Shown piece after piece: positions 9,102 through 17,174 of a stretch of 64,000 nucleotides of DNA. The DNA lies in assembly GCA_031366005.1 (NCBI GenBank), contig JANLZB010000068.1, positions 1 to 64,000 of the forward strand, read 5' to 3'. Position 1 is the first letter of the stretch; each line of letters starts with the position of its first letter. Source of the DNA: JANLUX01 sp031366005 (GTDB lineage: Bacteria; Bacteroidota; Bacteroidia; AKYH767-A; OLB10). The notes beneath the pieces were generated by a model. It made no database searches and had not been told where the DNA came from. It was given only the letters and a program-made list of their open reading frames with translations. The position numbers and the translations under genes are program-made.

Positions 9102-9132
9102 AAAAGTTTTGTGCTAAGTTCGCGAAATAGTT

Positions 9133-9196
9133 CGTCATTGCGAGGAACGAAGCAATCTTTCCATAGCAGCAGATCGCTTCGTTCCTTACAATGACG
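9133..9196. repeat. Intergenic palindromic repeat (CGTCATTGCGAGG type)
   Basis: Arms 9133-9158 and 9171-9196 pair over 26 positions with three mismatches, leaving a 12-base loop. The sequence resembles CGTCATTGCGAGGAACGAAG palindromes scattered between genes in many bacteria. It lies between two divergently transcribed genes. Confidence 0.65.
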
Positions 9197-9223
9197 GTAC
9201 TCAATAATTAATGACTAATACTA

Positions 9224-9784
9224 ATGGACGAAACAAAAAATCCCTGGCAAACACTTTCATCAGTAATAAAATATGATAACAAGTGGATTTGTGTGATTGA
9301 AAATAAAGTAATAAATCCTGCAGGGAAAGATGGGATTTACGGTGTGGTGCATTATAAAAATATTGCTGTTGCAGTTATTCCTTTGGACGAAGACAACAAT
9401 ACCTGGATCGTTGGTCAGTATCGTTATGCATTAAATAATTATGAATGGGAAGTTCCTGAAGGTGGTTGTCCTGAAGGAGAGGATCCATTGGCAACAGCTA
9501 AACGTGAGTTATTGGAAGAAGTGGGATTGAAAGCTCTATCATTTGAACTCATTCAGAATATGGAATTATCAAATTCTGTTTCCGATGAAATAAGTTACAC
9601 TTATATAGCCCGCGGACTTAAGCATGTAGGTAATGCACCTGAGGAAACTGAACAGTTACAAATCCGCAAATTACCTTTTGAAGATGTTTTTAAAATGGCA
9701 ATGAATGGAGAAATAAAAGATGCGCTTTCAGTTGCGAGTATTTTTAAGGTGAAGCTGATGATACTATCTACGAATACGAATTAA
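9224..9784 (+). CDS. NUDIX hydrolase, ADP-ribose pyrophosphatase-like
   Basis: The NUDIX box is complete: GGCPEGEDPLATAKRELLEE continuing to VGL, near residues 80-102, supplying the metal-binding Glu residues. The upstream strand VIPLDEDNNTWIVGQYRYAL and the E-x-P-E-G spacing fit the ADP-ribose/ADP-sugar diphosphatase (NudF-like) branch. The reaction is probably cleavage of ADP-ribose to AMP and ribose 5-phosphate. The 186-residue length is normal and it is cytoplasmic. It is a monocistronic gene by spacing. Confidence 0.88.
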   Translation: MDETKNPWQTLSSVIKYDNKWICVIENKVINPAGKDGIYGVVHYKNIAVAVIPLDEDNNTWIVGQYRYALNNYEWEVPEGGCPEGEDPLATAKRELLEEVGLKALSFELIQNMELSNSVSDEISYTYIARGLKHVGNAPEETEQLQIRKLPFEDVFKMAMNGEIKDALSVASIFKVKLMILSTNTN

Positions 9785-9786
9785 AA

Positions 9787-9827
9787 ACGAATATACGAAT
9801 GCATGCGCCAGCCATTCGTATATTCGT
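9787..9827. repeat. Inverted repeat of the ACGAAT family, possible terminator
   Basis: Arms ACGAATATACGAATG (9787-9801) and its exact complement (9813-9827) enclose an 11-base loop between two convergent genes. A related palindrome is at 35702-35760. It could end transcripts from either side, though no clear T-run follows. Confidence 0.55.
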
Positions 9828-9853
9828 ATAAATTCGTAATTCGTTAATGTAAT

Positions 9854-10609
9854 TTATTTCCCTTTAAACTTTGCAATAGCATTCCTTGTAAAATCACTCA
9901 ACACTAATTTGCCACTCATGGCGGCACGTTCAGTTAAAAGTGTATCCCAATGATCAGTTCCTTCCCAGAAAACTTTTTTCAACATTGCCATTGCTTCCGG
10001 ATTTGATTGGGAAAGTGTTTGTACTAATTCGTTTACAGCATTGTCTAACTCTTCAGTGGTTTTAAAAACATCAGCATACATTCCTTTTTCTTTAGCCCAT
10101 ATTGCAGTTTGCCATTTGGTTGCATCAATAGTGAGTTGTGTAAATGCAGCATTACCAATTTTTCGTTCAACAACAGGACCCACTACAAATGGACCAATGC
10201 CAACAGCAAGTTCACTCAATTTTACTGAAGCAGATTCAGTAGCTAATGTATAATCCGCAGCACAGGCCAAACCTACACCGCCACCAACTGCTTTGCCTTG
10301 TACACGTGCAATCACAAACTTGGGTGCTTTACGCATTGCATTAATCACATTTGCAAAACCACTGAAAAACTTTTTTCCTGTTTCTATATCATTGATGGAT
10401 GTTAATTCATCAAAAGAAGCTCCTGCACAAAATGCTTTTTCACCTTCACTCTTTAGTATGATAACTTTAGCTTCGTTATTGTTTCCAGCACTTGTTATTT
10501 CATCAGCAAGTTTTCTTAAAATTTCTCCCGGTAATGAGTTGCTTTGCGGATGGAAGAATGTGATAGTTGCAATATTGTTTTCAATTGTAGTTTTTACGTT
10601 TCCATTCAT
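9854..10609 (-). CDS. Enoyl-CoA hydratase/isomerase family protein
   Basis: This crotonase-fold protein has the oxyanion-hole motif EKAFCAGASFDEL (about residues 56-68) and the second loop GKAVGGGVGLACAADYTLA. It hydrates or isomerises an acyl-CoA double bond. The usual GAGGTQRL segment is replaced by GPFVVGPVVERKIG, so it is not a standard FadB-type hydratase and substrate prediction is unsafe. The paaZ gene on the same strand suggests an aromatic or ring-opened CoA substrate, but a repeat-rich gap and a GIY-YIG gene separate them. Confidence 0.85.
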   Translation of the reverse strand: MNGNVKTTIENNIATITFFHPQSNSLPGEILRKLADEITSAGNNNEAKVIILKSEGEKAFCAGASFDELTSINDIETGKKFFSGFANVINAMRKAPKFVIARVQGKAVGGGVGLACAADYTLATESASVKLSELAVGIGPFVVGPVVERKIGNAAFTQLTIDATKWQTAIWAKEKGMYADVFKTTEELDNAVNELVQTLSQSNPEAMAMLKKVFWEGTDHWDTLLTERAAMSGKLVLSDFTRNAIAKFKGK

Positions 10610-10638
10610 TGTTTAATAAATTTTAATTGTACACGTTC

Positions 10639-10665
10639 GTCATGCTGAACTTGTTTCAGCATCTC
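10639..10665. repeat. Copy of dispersed CAAGTTCAGCATGAC repeat (hairpin form)
   Basis: ATGCTGAA and TTCAGCAT pair around a short loop to form a small hairpin. The same words recur at 3351-3375 and at 11056-11184, always between genes. Confidence 0.5.
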
Positions 10666-10688
10666 TATATGGTGCGAGTCCATCACTG

Positions 10689-11018
10689 TTACTTTTTTTC
10701 GAATTTCGCACTTTCAATTGCATCCACCTCAAACCAGTCTTTTACTAAATCAAGCATTTCAGAATTAATAGTTTTAACAAGATTTATTTTCCATTGACGA
10801 TGCCAGTTTTTTAATTGTTTTTCCCGATCAATTGCATCTGTCATGGTTTGAAATTTTTCGAAATACAAAAGATCTTTCAGTTCATACTTTGAAGTAAATA
10901 TTGAACCGATACCCGCTTTATGTTCAAGTATTCTGCTTTCCAAATCACTGGTTACTTCAATGTAAAAAGTAGTACGATTTTTATTTGAGACTATATAGAT
11001 AGCTGGCTCTTTGGTCAT
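10689..11018 (-). CDS. GIY-YIG domain protein with altered YIG motif
   Basis: The 109-residue protein aligns with small single-domain GIY-YIG (UvrC-like, YhbQ-type) nucleases: IYIVSNKNRTTFYIEVTSD, then RILEHK, and AIDREKQLKNWHR with the metal-binding Glu. The canonical YIG is YIE here (codon GAA, one base from GGA), and the first Gly of GIY is Ala. The catalytic Arg and Glu remain. The C-terminus extends past the core (LVKDWFEVDAIESAKFEKK). It may be active with relaxed geometry or may be decaying. Repeat copies flank the gene on both sides. Confidence 0.8.
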   Translation of the reverse strand: MTKEPAIYIVSNKNRTTFYIEVTSDLESRILEHKAGIGSIFTSKYELKDLLYFEKFQTMTDAIDREKQLKNWHRQWKINLVKTINSEMLDLVKDWFEVDAIESAKFEKK

Positions 11019-11055
11019 TTAAGAATCAATATTTTCAGTTTTTAATTTTTTTTGG

Positions 11056-11184
11056 GGAGATGCTAAAACAAGTTCAGCATGACCTATTCGGTAGGAAGTT
11101 AATAGACCAATTTTGAAACAAGTTTACCATGACGGGTTCAGTAGAAAGATGATGCAACAATTTTGAAACAAGTTAACATGACGA
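11056..11184. repeat. Three degenerate copies of the CAAGTTCAGCATGAC repeat
   Basis: Copies at 11056-11084, 11111-11134 and 11161-11184 share the pattern (T)GAAACAAGTT..CATGACG and fill the gap between paaZ and the GIY-YIG gene. They form a local cluster of one intergenic repeat family. No coding potential is evident. Confidence 0.5.
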
Positions 11185-11202
11185 ACTTTGAATTAAATAA
11201 AC

Positions 11203-13251
11203 TCAATCCTGATTTAATTTTTTTACCATTGTCAATATAGTTGCAATCGCTACAGTCTCTCCGGTTTCATCATATACATCAACTAAAAATTTTACAATGC
11301 CTTTTGCAACATCTGTTGCTTCACGTTTTTCTGTATCTACTTTTTCTTTAACTGTGAAACGAACTCCGATGGTCATTCCGGGATAAACAGGTTTTGTAAA
11401 ACGGCATTCATCCAAACCATAATTTAAAAGCACAGGACCTTTTTTGGGATCAACAAATAATCCTGCTGCTTTGCTTAACACGAAATAGCCATGCGCAACA
11501 TTCTGTGTAAAGATTGTTCCCTCCAATGAAGTTGCATCCATGTGCGCGTAAAAATTATCTCCGCTCACATTTGCAAAATTGTGAATGTCTGCTTCAGTCA
11601 CTGTATGCTTTGCTGTGATAACAGTTTCACCAATTTCTAATTCTTCAAAGTGCTTGCGGAAAACATGCACATCTTTTTCAATGTAGTTGCTTCCGTATTG
11701 ATAAACATTGGTAATGTTGGTAATCGTAGTTGGTGAACCTTGTATTGCAGTACGTTGCAGATAATGAAACACTCCCCGCTTACCTCCCATTTCTTCACCA
11801 CCACCTGCGCGTCCCGGTCCTCCGTGTGTTAACATTGGCATCGGAGAACCATGACCGGTACTTTCTTTTGCACAATCATTATTAAGAATTAAAATTCTTC
11901 CGTGCATGCTTGCTGCGCCTAACACAAACTCTTTTGCAATTTTATCATCAGCCGTAACAATTGAACTTACCAATGAACCTTTACCCATCTTAGCCAAAGC
12001 AATTGCATCATCAATATTTTTATAAGGCATGATGGTACTTACCGGTCCGAACGCTTCTATATTGTGTCCATCCAGATTCACAAAAGGATTTTTATTTAAG
12101 AAAATAACAGGAGCCATAAACGCGCCTTTGTTTTTATCACCACCTTTTAATTCAAGATGATCTTTTCCATCATAAATAATTTCCTGCGTCTTCGCGAGTT
12201 GTGCAACTTTCTCCTGTACTTCTTTCAATTGTGATTTACCTGCGAGCGCTCCCATACGTACTCCTTCCAACTGCGGATCACCGATTACAGTTGTAGATAA
12301 TCTTTTGCCTAAAGCGATATGTACATCTTCTACTAAATTTTCCGGAACGATCACTCTTCTTACAGCGGTACATTTCTGTCCGGCTTTAGTAGTGATTTCA
12401 CGATGCACTTCTTTAATAAAAATATCAAACTCTGTTGAACCTGGTTTAACATCTGCGCCAAGCACACAACAATTTAAAGAGTCTGCTTCGAGATTAAACG
12501 GAACAGATTCTTCTATTAATCTCGGATGGCTCTTTAGCATTTTTCCTGTAGATGCAGATCCGGTAAATGTTACTACGTCCTGGTTAATTACATGATCTAA
12601 AATTCCATTTGCGCTTCCGCAGATTAATTGCAATGCTCCTTCAGGAATTATTTTAGACGCAATGATTGCTTTGAAAACAGACTCAGTTAAAAAAGAAGTA
12701 ACAGTTGCCGGTTTAACGATGGCAGGCATTCCGGCAAAAAGATTTACTGCAATTTTTTCTAACATTCCCCACACCGGAAAATTAAAAGCGTTGATATGAA
12801 TGACAACTCCTTCTTTAGGTACACAAATATGATGACCGATAAAATTTCCTCCTTTGCTCAGTTTGACAACATCACCTTCCAGACAAAATCTTTCATCGGG
12901 AAATTGTCTGCGTAAGCTTGCATAGGTAAAAAGATTTCCAAAGCCTCCTTCAATATCTACCCAGCTATCCGCACGAGTTGCACCGGTAGCCCAACTTATT
13001 TTATAAAATTCTTCTTTGCGTTGGGTTAAGTATAATGCGAGTGCTTTCAGCATTCTGCCTCGTTCATGAAATGTCATTTTACGCAATGCAATTCCACCGG
13101 TTTTACGGGCATAATCCATCATGGAAGCAAAATCCAAACCTTTACTGCTTGCTGTTGCCACAACATCTCCATTGATGGCATTATATAAAGTTTGTTCTTC
13201 GCCTTCACCTGCAACCCATTGTCCGCAAGCGTAATTTTTTAATTGATTCAT
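11203..13251 (-). CDS. paaZ: Bifunctional aldehyde dehydrogenase / enoyl-CoA hydratase PaaZ
   Basis: PaaZ opens the oxepin-CoA ring in phenylacetate degradation and oxidises the aldehyde. An aldehyde dehydrogenase domain fills about the first 520 residues, with VKPATVTSFL, VTFTGSASTGK, EADSLNCC and the catalytic Cys in AGQKCTAVRR. A MaoC-like hotdog hydratase follows, with SGDNFYAHMD supplying the catalytic Asp/His pair. I start at ATG 13251 (682 residues), not the longer frame from 13293, because a TAnnTTTG box lies at 13271-13278 inside that extension. No other paa ring-oxygenase gene is in this window, so the pathway is either encoded elsewhere or different. Confidence 0.92.
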   Translation of the reverse strand: MNQLKNYACGQWVAGEGEEQTLYNAINGDVVATASSKGLDFASMMDYARKTGGIALRKMTFHERGRMLKALALYLTQRKEEFYKISWATGATRADSWVDIEGGFGNLFTYASLRRQFPDERFCLEGDVVKLSKGGNFIGHHICVPKEGVVIHINAFNFPVWGMLEKIAVNLFAGMPAIVKPATVTSFLTESVFKAIIASKIIPEGALQLICGSANGILDHVINQDVVTFTGSASTGKMLKSHPRLIEESVPFNLEADSLNCCVLGADVKPGSTEFDIFIKEVHREITTKAGQKCTAVRRVIVPENLVEDVHIALGKRLSTTVIGDPQLEGVRMGALAGKSQLKEVQEKVAQLAKTQEIIYDGKDHLELKGGDKNKGAFMAPVIFLNKNPFVNLDGHNIEAFGPVSTIMPYKNIDDAIALAKMGKGSLVSSIVTADDKIAKEFVLGAASMHGRILILNNDCAKESTGHGSPMPMLTHGGPGRAGGGEEMGGKRGVFHYLQRTAIQGSPTTITNITNVYQYGSNYIEKDVHVFRKHFEELEIGETVITAKHTVTEADIHNFANVSGDNFYAHMDATSLEGTIFTQNVAHGYFVLSKAAGLFVDPKKGPVLLNYGLDECRFTKPVYPGMTIGVRFTVKEKVDTEKREATDVAKGIVKFLVDVYDETGETVAIATILTMVKKLNQD

Positions 13252-13270
13252 TGGTATGAAATAGGAGGCG

Positions 13271-13278
13271 CAAAAATA
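13271..13278 (-). promoter_or_regulatory. Candidate -7 promoter box for paaZ
   Basis: Minus-strand TATTTTTG matches TAnnTTTG and lies 19 bases before ATG 13251. It argues for that start over the upstream one. Confidence 0.5.
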
Positions 13279-13344
13279 CGTGATTCGGCTCACCCGTTAT
13301 CGTGGTTATCCCTGGAAGGTCTGTGATTTTAAAGATCGCAAAGA

Positions 13345-13406
13345 GAGATTCTTCGTACCTCAGATGACAACCACAAAGCCTTATCATCTGAGGTACGAAG
13401 AATCTC
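13345..13406. repeat. Perfect 23-bp inverted repeat
   Basis: Arms 13345-13367 (GAGATTCTTCGTACCTCAGA plus TGA) and 13384-13406 are exact complements with a 16-base loop. The gap separates paaZ from the DUF1761 gene. The sequence resembles the ATTCTTCGTACCTCAGAATGA palindromes seen between genes in other Bacteroidota. It may also act as a transcription terminator for the minus-strand DUF1761 transcript. Confidence 0.7.
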
Positions 13407-13478
13407 CCTTCAAACTTTTTAAACAAAAAACGGATCATCATTTTATTGATAACCCGTTTAAATGATAGAAATATTATC

Positions 13479-13982
13479 CTACAACATAGCGCACATAACA
13501 CCACCAACAAGAGCTAAGGTAAGTGTCCAGTAACCGAAATGAATCAGAATGTATTTTGCTTTTTTCATTTCAAACATTGAATTAATAGCAATGATGGGTA
13601 ATGCGATCAAAATGCCTGTGATGGTTCCGTGTAATGCTCCGTGTTTGAAGGTGCGGAAGTTGGTGCCATAAGTATCCATTATACTTTTAAAAGTTTTACC
13701 AATTTCGGTTGACTGATCTTCAATACCCGGTACTCCCATCATCATCGAACTAAATCCGAACTGATGAATAACAATAGGTGCCATGCCAAACGCAAGTAAA
13801 CAACTGAACAGGTAAGTAAGCACAAAAGTTTTAGTCATGTTACTGTTTTGTGCCATCTCGCGTGTGATACCTGTTTGATTCATCCATGCGGTGCCAAATA
13901 CTTTCGGGTTGTACCAAATAAATCCGGTGATTAACGGAACGAGTCCTGCAACGAATACTGCGTAGAAGTGTAGATTATCCAT
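13479..13982 (-). CDS. DUF1761 family membrane protein
   Basis: The N-terminal pattern AGLVPLITGFIWYNPKVFG with AWMNQTGIT is characteristic of DUF1761. About four membrane helices are visible: LHFYAVFVAGLVPLITGFIW, FVLTYLFSCLLAFGMAPIVI, HGTITGILIALPIIAINSMF and HFGYWTLTLALVGGVMCAML. It is an inner-membrane protein, 167 residues, with no assigned biochemical function. A TACTTTTG promoter box is 24 bases upstream. Confidence 0.82.
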   Translation of the reverse strand: MDNLHFYAVFVAGLVPLITGFIWYNPKVFGTAWMNQTGITREMAQNSNMTKTFVLTYLFSCLLAFGMAPIVIHQFGFSSMMMGVPGIEDQSTEIGKTFKSIMDTYGTNFRTFKHGALHGTITGILIALPIIAINSMFEMKKAKYILIHFGYWTLTLALVGGVMCAML

Positions 13983-14006
13983 ATTTTTTTTTAATTAGTT
14001 TGCCGT

Positions 14007-14014
14007 CAAAAGTA
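14007..14014 (-). promoter_or_regulatory. Candidate -7 promoter box for the DUF1761 gene
   Basis: Minus-strand TACTTTTG fits TAnnTTTG and lies 24 bases before the ATG at 13982. A TTTG (minus strand, 14029-14032) is too close to be a normal -33. Confidence 0.4.
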
Positions 14015-14027
14015 ATTTTATTTTGAT

Positions 14028-14180
14028 TCAAATATCCAACTCGCACCAAACAGCAGCATGATCACAGGTTGCATCTTTATATTCATTGATTACCGGGTAA
14101 CGCATTTCGTTTTCTTGAATGAGTGCTTTAAAAGCGCATTGTTTGGTTGAATCATTGCTTCGCAGGTTAAGGACTTTGGC
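14028..14180 (-). pseudogene. Possible C-terminal remnant of an endonuclease/exonuclease/phosphatase gene
   Basis: Reading the minus strand to the stop at 14028-14030 gives MRYPVINEYKDATCDHAAVW and then CELDI. The CDHAAVW stretch resembles the SDHxPV motif that ends exonuclease III/EEP proteins. A stop codon at 14181-14183 cuts the frame, and MITE-like copy 2 begins 74 bases further upstream. There is no start or catalytic N-terminal part, so I read it as a gene remnant. The match is short and could be chance. Confidence 0.35.
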
Positions 14181-14256
14181 TCATGAAAATAAATTTTCGG
14201 TGTTGAATGATGCAATGTGGATGTTGTTGGGTTTATATTGATTGTTGTAAATATAA

Positions 14257-14409
14257 AAGCCTGTTTAAATTTTATAAATCCAATTTGTTTTATCTTCAAA
14301 AACACCTAACCCAAATAAAGGGGAACTGTCGTGCGCGTGGTATCCCTTTAGGTAATTAAGAGTGAACGCGGGCAAAAGCATAATTATTTTAAGAAATTTA
14401 AACAGGCTC
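14257..14409. mobile_element. MITE-like element, copy 2 (IS5/IS1031-type ends)
   Basis: Terminal inverted repeats AGCCTGTTTAAATTT (14258-14272) and its exact complement (14394-14408) bound a 153-base non-coding element flanked by TAA (14254-14256 and 14410-14412). The interior has CCTAACCC and AAAGGGGAAC words in the same order as copy 1 at 5420-5569, so the two are diverged copies. It carries no transposase. The rest of the gap up to ftsK (to 14569) holds nothing recognisable except a near-promoter TAGCTTTA. Confidence 0.65.
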
Positions 14410-14569
14410 TAAATTAATTTTTGAATTACTAAATTGTTTGCTACTGAGAATCAGTAGGTTTTTGCCATTAAAGTTTTACACACTCCATTGTTGATTTTCT
14501 CTTGAACACAATCACAATGTACATTCAACGTTTTTTAGCTTTACAGTTCATACCACAACACCATTACAA

Positions 14570-17131
14570 ATGGCAAATGTTTTAAAAGAAAAGAAAAAAC
14601 CGGAAACGGAAGCAGAGGTTATTGATGAAACAAAAACTGTTAAAGGCAAGATACCGATCGCCATCGGGACGGAGAAGAAAAAAATCAAGCAGAAGAAAGA
14701 AGATGCTGTTCCAAAACAAAATGGTTTTATCACCACTTTGAAAGATGAGCGCACGCATAAAATTTTTGGTTTATTTCTCATTCTTGTTTCAGTATTTCTG
14801 CTGATCGCATTTACATCATTCTTTTTCACCTGGAAACACGATCAGGATTTAGTGCGCGGTTCATGGTTCGACCTGTTCCGTTTCTCTGATTACAAAGTGG
14901 ATAACTGGCTCGGGAAATTCGGAGCAATTGTTTCGCACCAGTTTATGCATACATGGTTTGGTGTTGCATCTTTTCTGTTTGTATGGTTGACTTTCCTGGC
15001 TGGCTTCCAGATTTTATTTCGCGTTTCATTAGCCCCGCTTGCTAAAACATTCCGTTATTCATTGTTTGCTTTGCTTTACCTTTCTCCGTTGTTATCTTTT
15101 CTTTTTCAAAATAAAAGTGACTTACTATTTATGGGAGGAGGATTTGGCTATCAATCCAACTTGTGGTTATCACTTGCAATGGGAAATGTGGGTACAGGAT
15201 TCTTTTTATTTTTTGTAGGATTAGCATTTGCTGTGGCAGTATTCAATATTAAATTTCATATACCAATTCGTAAAGAAGCTATTCCGTCCATTATTGATGA
15301 CAATGAGAATCTCAATACATCGGTGATTGATGGTAATCGTTTTAGAGATATAAATGAAAAAGAAATCTCACCTGAGGTTGATTTGCCACTTGAAGTTCCT
15401 GAAATTCATACACACCGTGATGAGATAGAACCCGTTATATTATCTAAAGAAGAGACAGCCAAAGATTTGGAAATGGACATAACGATGGAAGATGTTCCGC
15501 TTTCGTTAGTTGAAACTCCTGAAGCCGTTGAAGTTCCGGTTGATGCTAAATCAGATGTTGTGAATGCTGAAGAAGTAAATCTTGTTGAACAGTTAGGTGA
15601 GTATGATCCTACGCTTGATCTTAGCTCTTATCAATATCCGACTTTAGATTTACTACAGAATTATCAGAGCAACCGCTCACAATTAAGCCGCGAAGATTTA
15701 ATGGCTGAACTGGAAGCGAATAAGAATAAAATTATCGAAACACTTGGTCATTATGATATTGGTATTGATAAAATAAAAGCAACAGTGGGTCCAACTGTTA
15801 CTTTGTTTGAGATTGTACCGAAAGCAGGAATTCGCATTGCGAAAATTAAAAATCTTGAAGATGATATTGCTTTAAGTCTGGCTGCGTTGGGAATTCGAAT
15901 TATCGCACCGATTCCAGGCAAGGGAACAATAGGAATAGAAGTTCCCAATCAAAATCCTGATGTGGTTGCTATGCGAGCAATATTAAGTTCTGATAAATTT
16001 TTAAATGCGGACATGGATTTGCCGATTGGTTTGGGTAAAACTATTTCGAACGAAGTGTTTGTGGCTGATCTTGCCAAGATGCCTCACTTGTTAATGGCAG
16101 GTGCTACAGGACAAGGTAAATCAGTTGGATTGAATGCAGTGTTGGTTTCGTTATTGTATAAAAAACATCCTGCACAGGTAAAATTTGTTTTGGTGGATCC
16201 CAAGAAAGTTGAACTTACACTTTTCAAAACGATTGAACGACATTTCTTAGCAAAGCTTCCGGGTGAAGAAGATGCAATCATCACCGATACAAAAAAAGTA
16301 GTGAATACATTGAACTCACTCTGCATTGAAATGGATAACCGTTACGAGTTACTAAAAGATGCGCAGGTAAGAAATATTCGCGAATACAACAACAAGTTTA
16401 TCAATCGTAAATTAAATCCGAATAACGGACATCGTTTTCTTCCATTCATTGTGTTGGTGGTAGATGAGTTTGCTGATTTGATTATGACAGCCGGAAAAGA
16501 AATTGAAACACCGATTGCACGTCTTGCACAATTGGCACGAGCTATTGGCATTCACTTAATCATTGCAACACAACGTCCATCAGTTAATATTATCACAGGA
16601 ACCATCAAAGCAAATTTCCCTGCGCGTTTGGCGTTTCGTGTTTCTTCTAAAATTGATTCCCGAACTATTTTAGATACCGGTGGCGCTGATCAGTTGGTTG
16701 GTCGCGGAGACATGTTGCTTTCACTTGGCGCGGATTTAATCCGTATTCAATGTGCGTTTGTTGATACACCTGAAGTGGATGAGATCACAAAGTTTATCGG
16801 TAATCAGCGCGGATATTCCCAGGCATTTCAATTACCTGAATATGTTGCAGAAGGTGATGTAGCCGGTGGAAATGATTTATCAGCTGATGACCTTGATCCT
16901 TTATTTGATGAGGCAGCACACATGGTTGTTCAGTTTCAACAAGGCTCAGCATCATTATTGCAACGCAGATTGAAATTAGGATACAATCGTGCAGGTCGTT
17001 TGGTGGATCAATTGGAAGCAGCTGGTGTCATCGGACCTTTTGAAGGCAGCAAAGCACGCGAAGTGCGTTGTAAAGATCTTGCAAGTTTGGAACAGTTATT
17101 GAAAAACAAAAAAGCTCCATCAGGAGTTTAA
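14570..17131 (+). CDS. ftsK: DNA translocase FtsK/SpoIIIE
   Basis: FtsK pumps chromosomal DNA through the division septum and activates dimer resolution. A charged N-terminal tail is followed by about four membrane helices (residues 65-230), then an acidic linker (about 240-360). The translocase domain has Walker A GATGQGKS at 511-518, Walker B FIVLVVDEFADLI, and ATQRPSVNIITG. The C-terminal gamma winged helix that reads KOPS-type sites is present (SASLLQRRLKLGYNRAGRLV). The 853-residue length is normal for Bacteroidota. lolA follows 43 bases downstream, a neighbour pair also seen in other Gram-negative bacteria. Confidence 0.96.
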   Translation: MANVLKEKKKPETEAEVIDETKTVKGKIPIAIGTEKKKIKQKKEDAVPKQNGFITTLKDERTHKIFGLFLILVSVFLLIAFTSFFFTWKHDQDLVRGSWFDLFRFSDYKVDNWLGKFGAIVSHQFMHTWFGVASFLFVWLTFLAGFQILFRVSLAPLAKTFRYSLFALLYLSPLLSFLFQNKSDLLFMGGGFGYQSNLWLSLAMGNVGTGFFLFFVGLAFAVAVFNIKFHIPIRKEAIPSIIDDNENLNTSVIDGNRFRDINEKEISPEVDLPLEVPEIHTHRDEIEPVILSKEETAKDLEMDITMEDVPLSLVETPEAVEVPVDAKSDVVNAEEVNLVEQLGEYDPTLDLSSYQYPTLDLLQNYQSNRSQLSREDLMAELEANKNKIIETLGHYDIGIDKIKATVGPTVTLFEIVPKAGIRIAKIKNLEDDIALSLAALGIRIIAPIPGKGTIGIEVPNQNPDVVAMRAILSSDKFLNADMDLPIGLGKTISNEVFVADLAKMPHLLMAGATGQGKSVGLNAVLVSLLYKKHPAQVKFVLVDPKKVELTLFKTIERHFLAKLPGEEDAIITDTKKVVNTLNSLCIEMDNRYELLKDAQVRNIREYNNKFINRKLNPNNGHRFLPFIVLVVDEFADLIMTAGKEIETPIARLAQLARAIGIHLIIATQRPSVNIITGTIKANFPARLAFRVSSKIDSRTILDTGGADQLVGRGDMLLSLGADLIRIQCAFVDTPEVDEITKFIGNQRGYSQAFQLPEYVAEGDVAGGNDLSADDLDPLFDEAAHMVVQFQQGSASLLQRRLKLGYNRAGRLVDQLEAAGVIGPFEGSKAREVRCKDLASLEQLLKNKKAPSGV

Positions 17132-17174
17132 TGTTACACTGTTATCTTTACCACGTCAGAACACTGAAATTATC

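Noticed and set aside
14090..14305. 71-residue ORF on the minus strand
   Set aside because: It overlaps MITE-like copy 2 and has no protein-like features.
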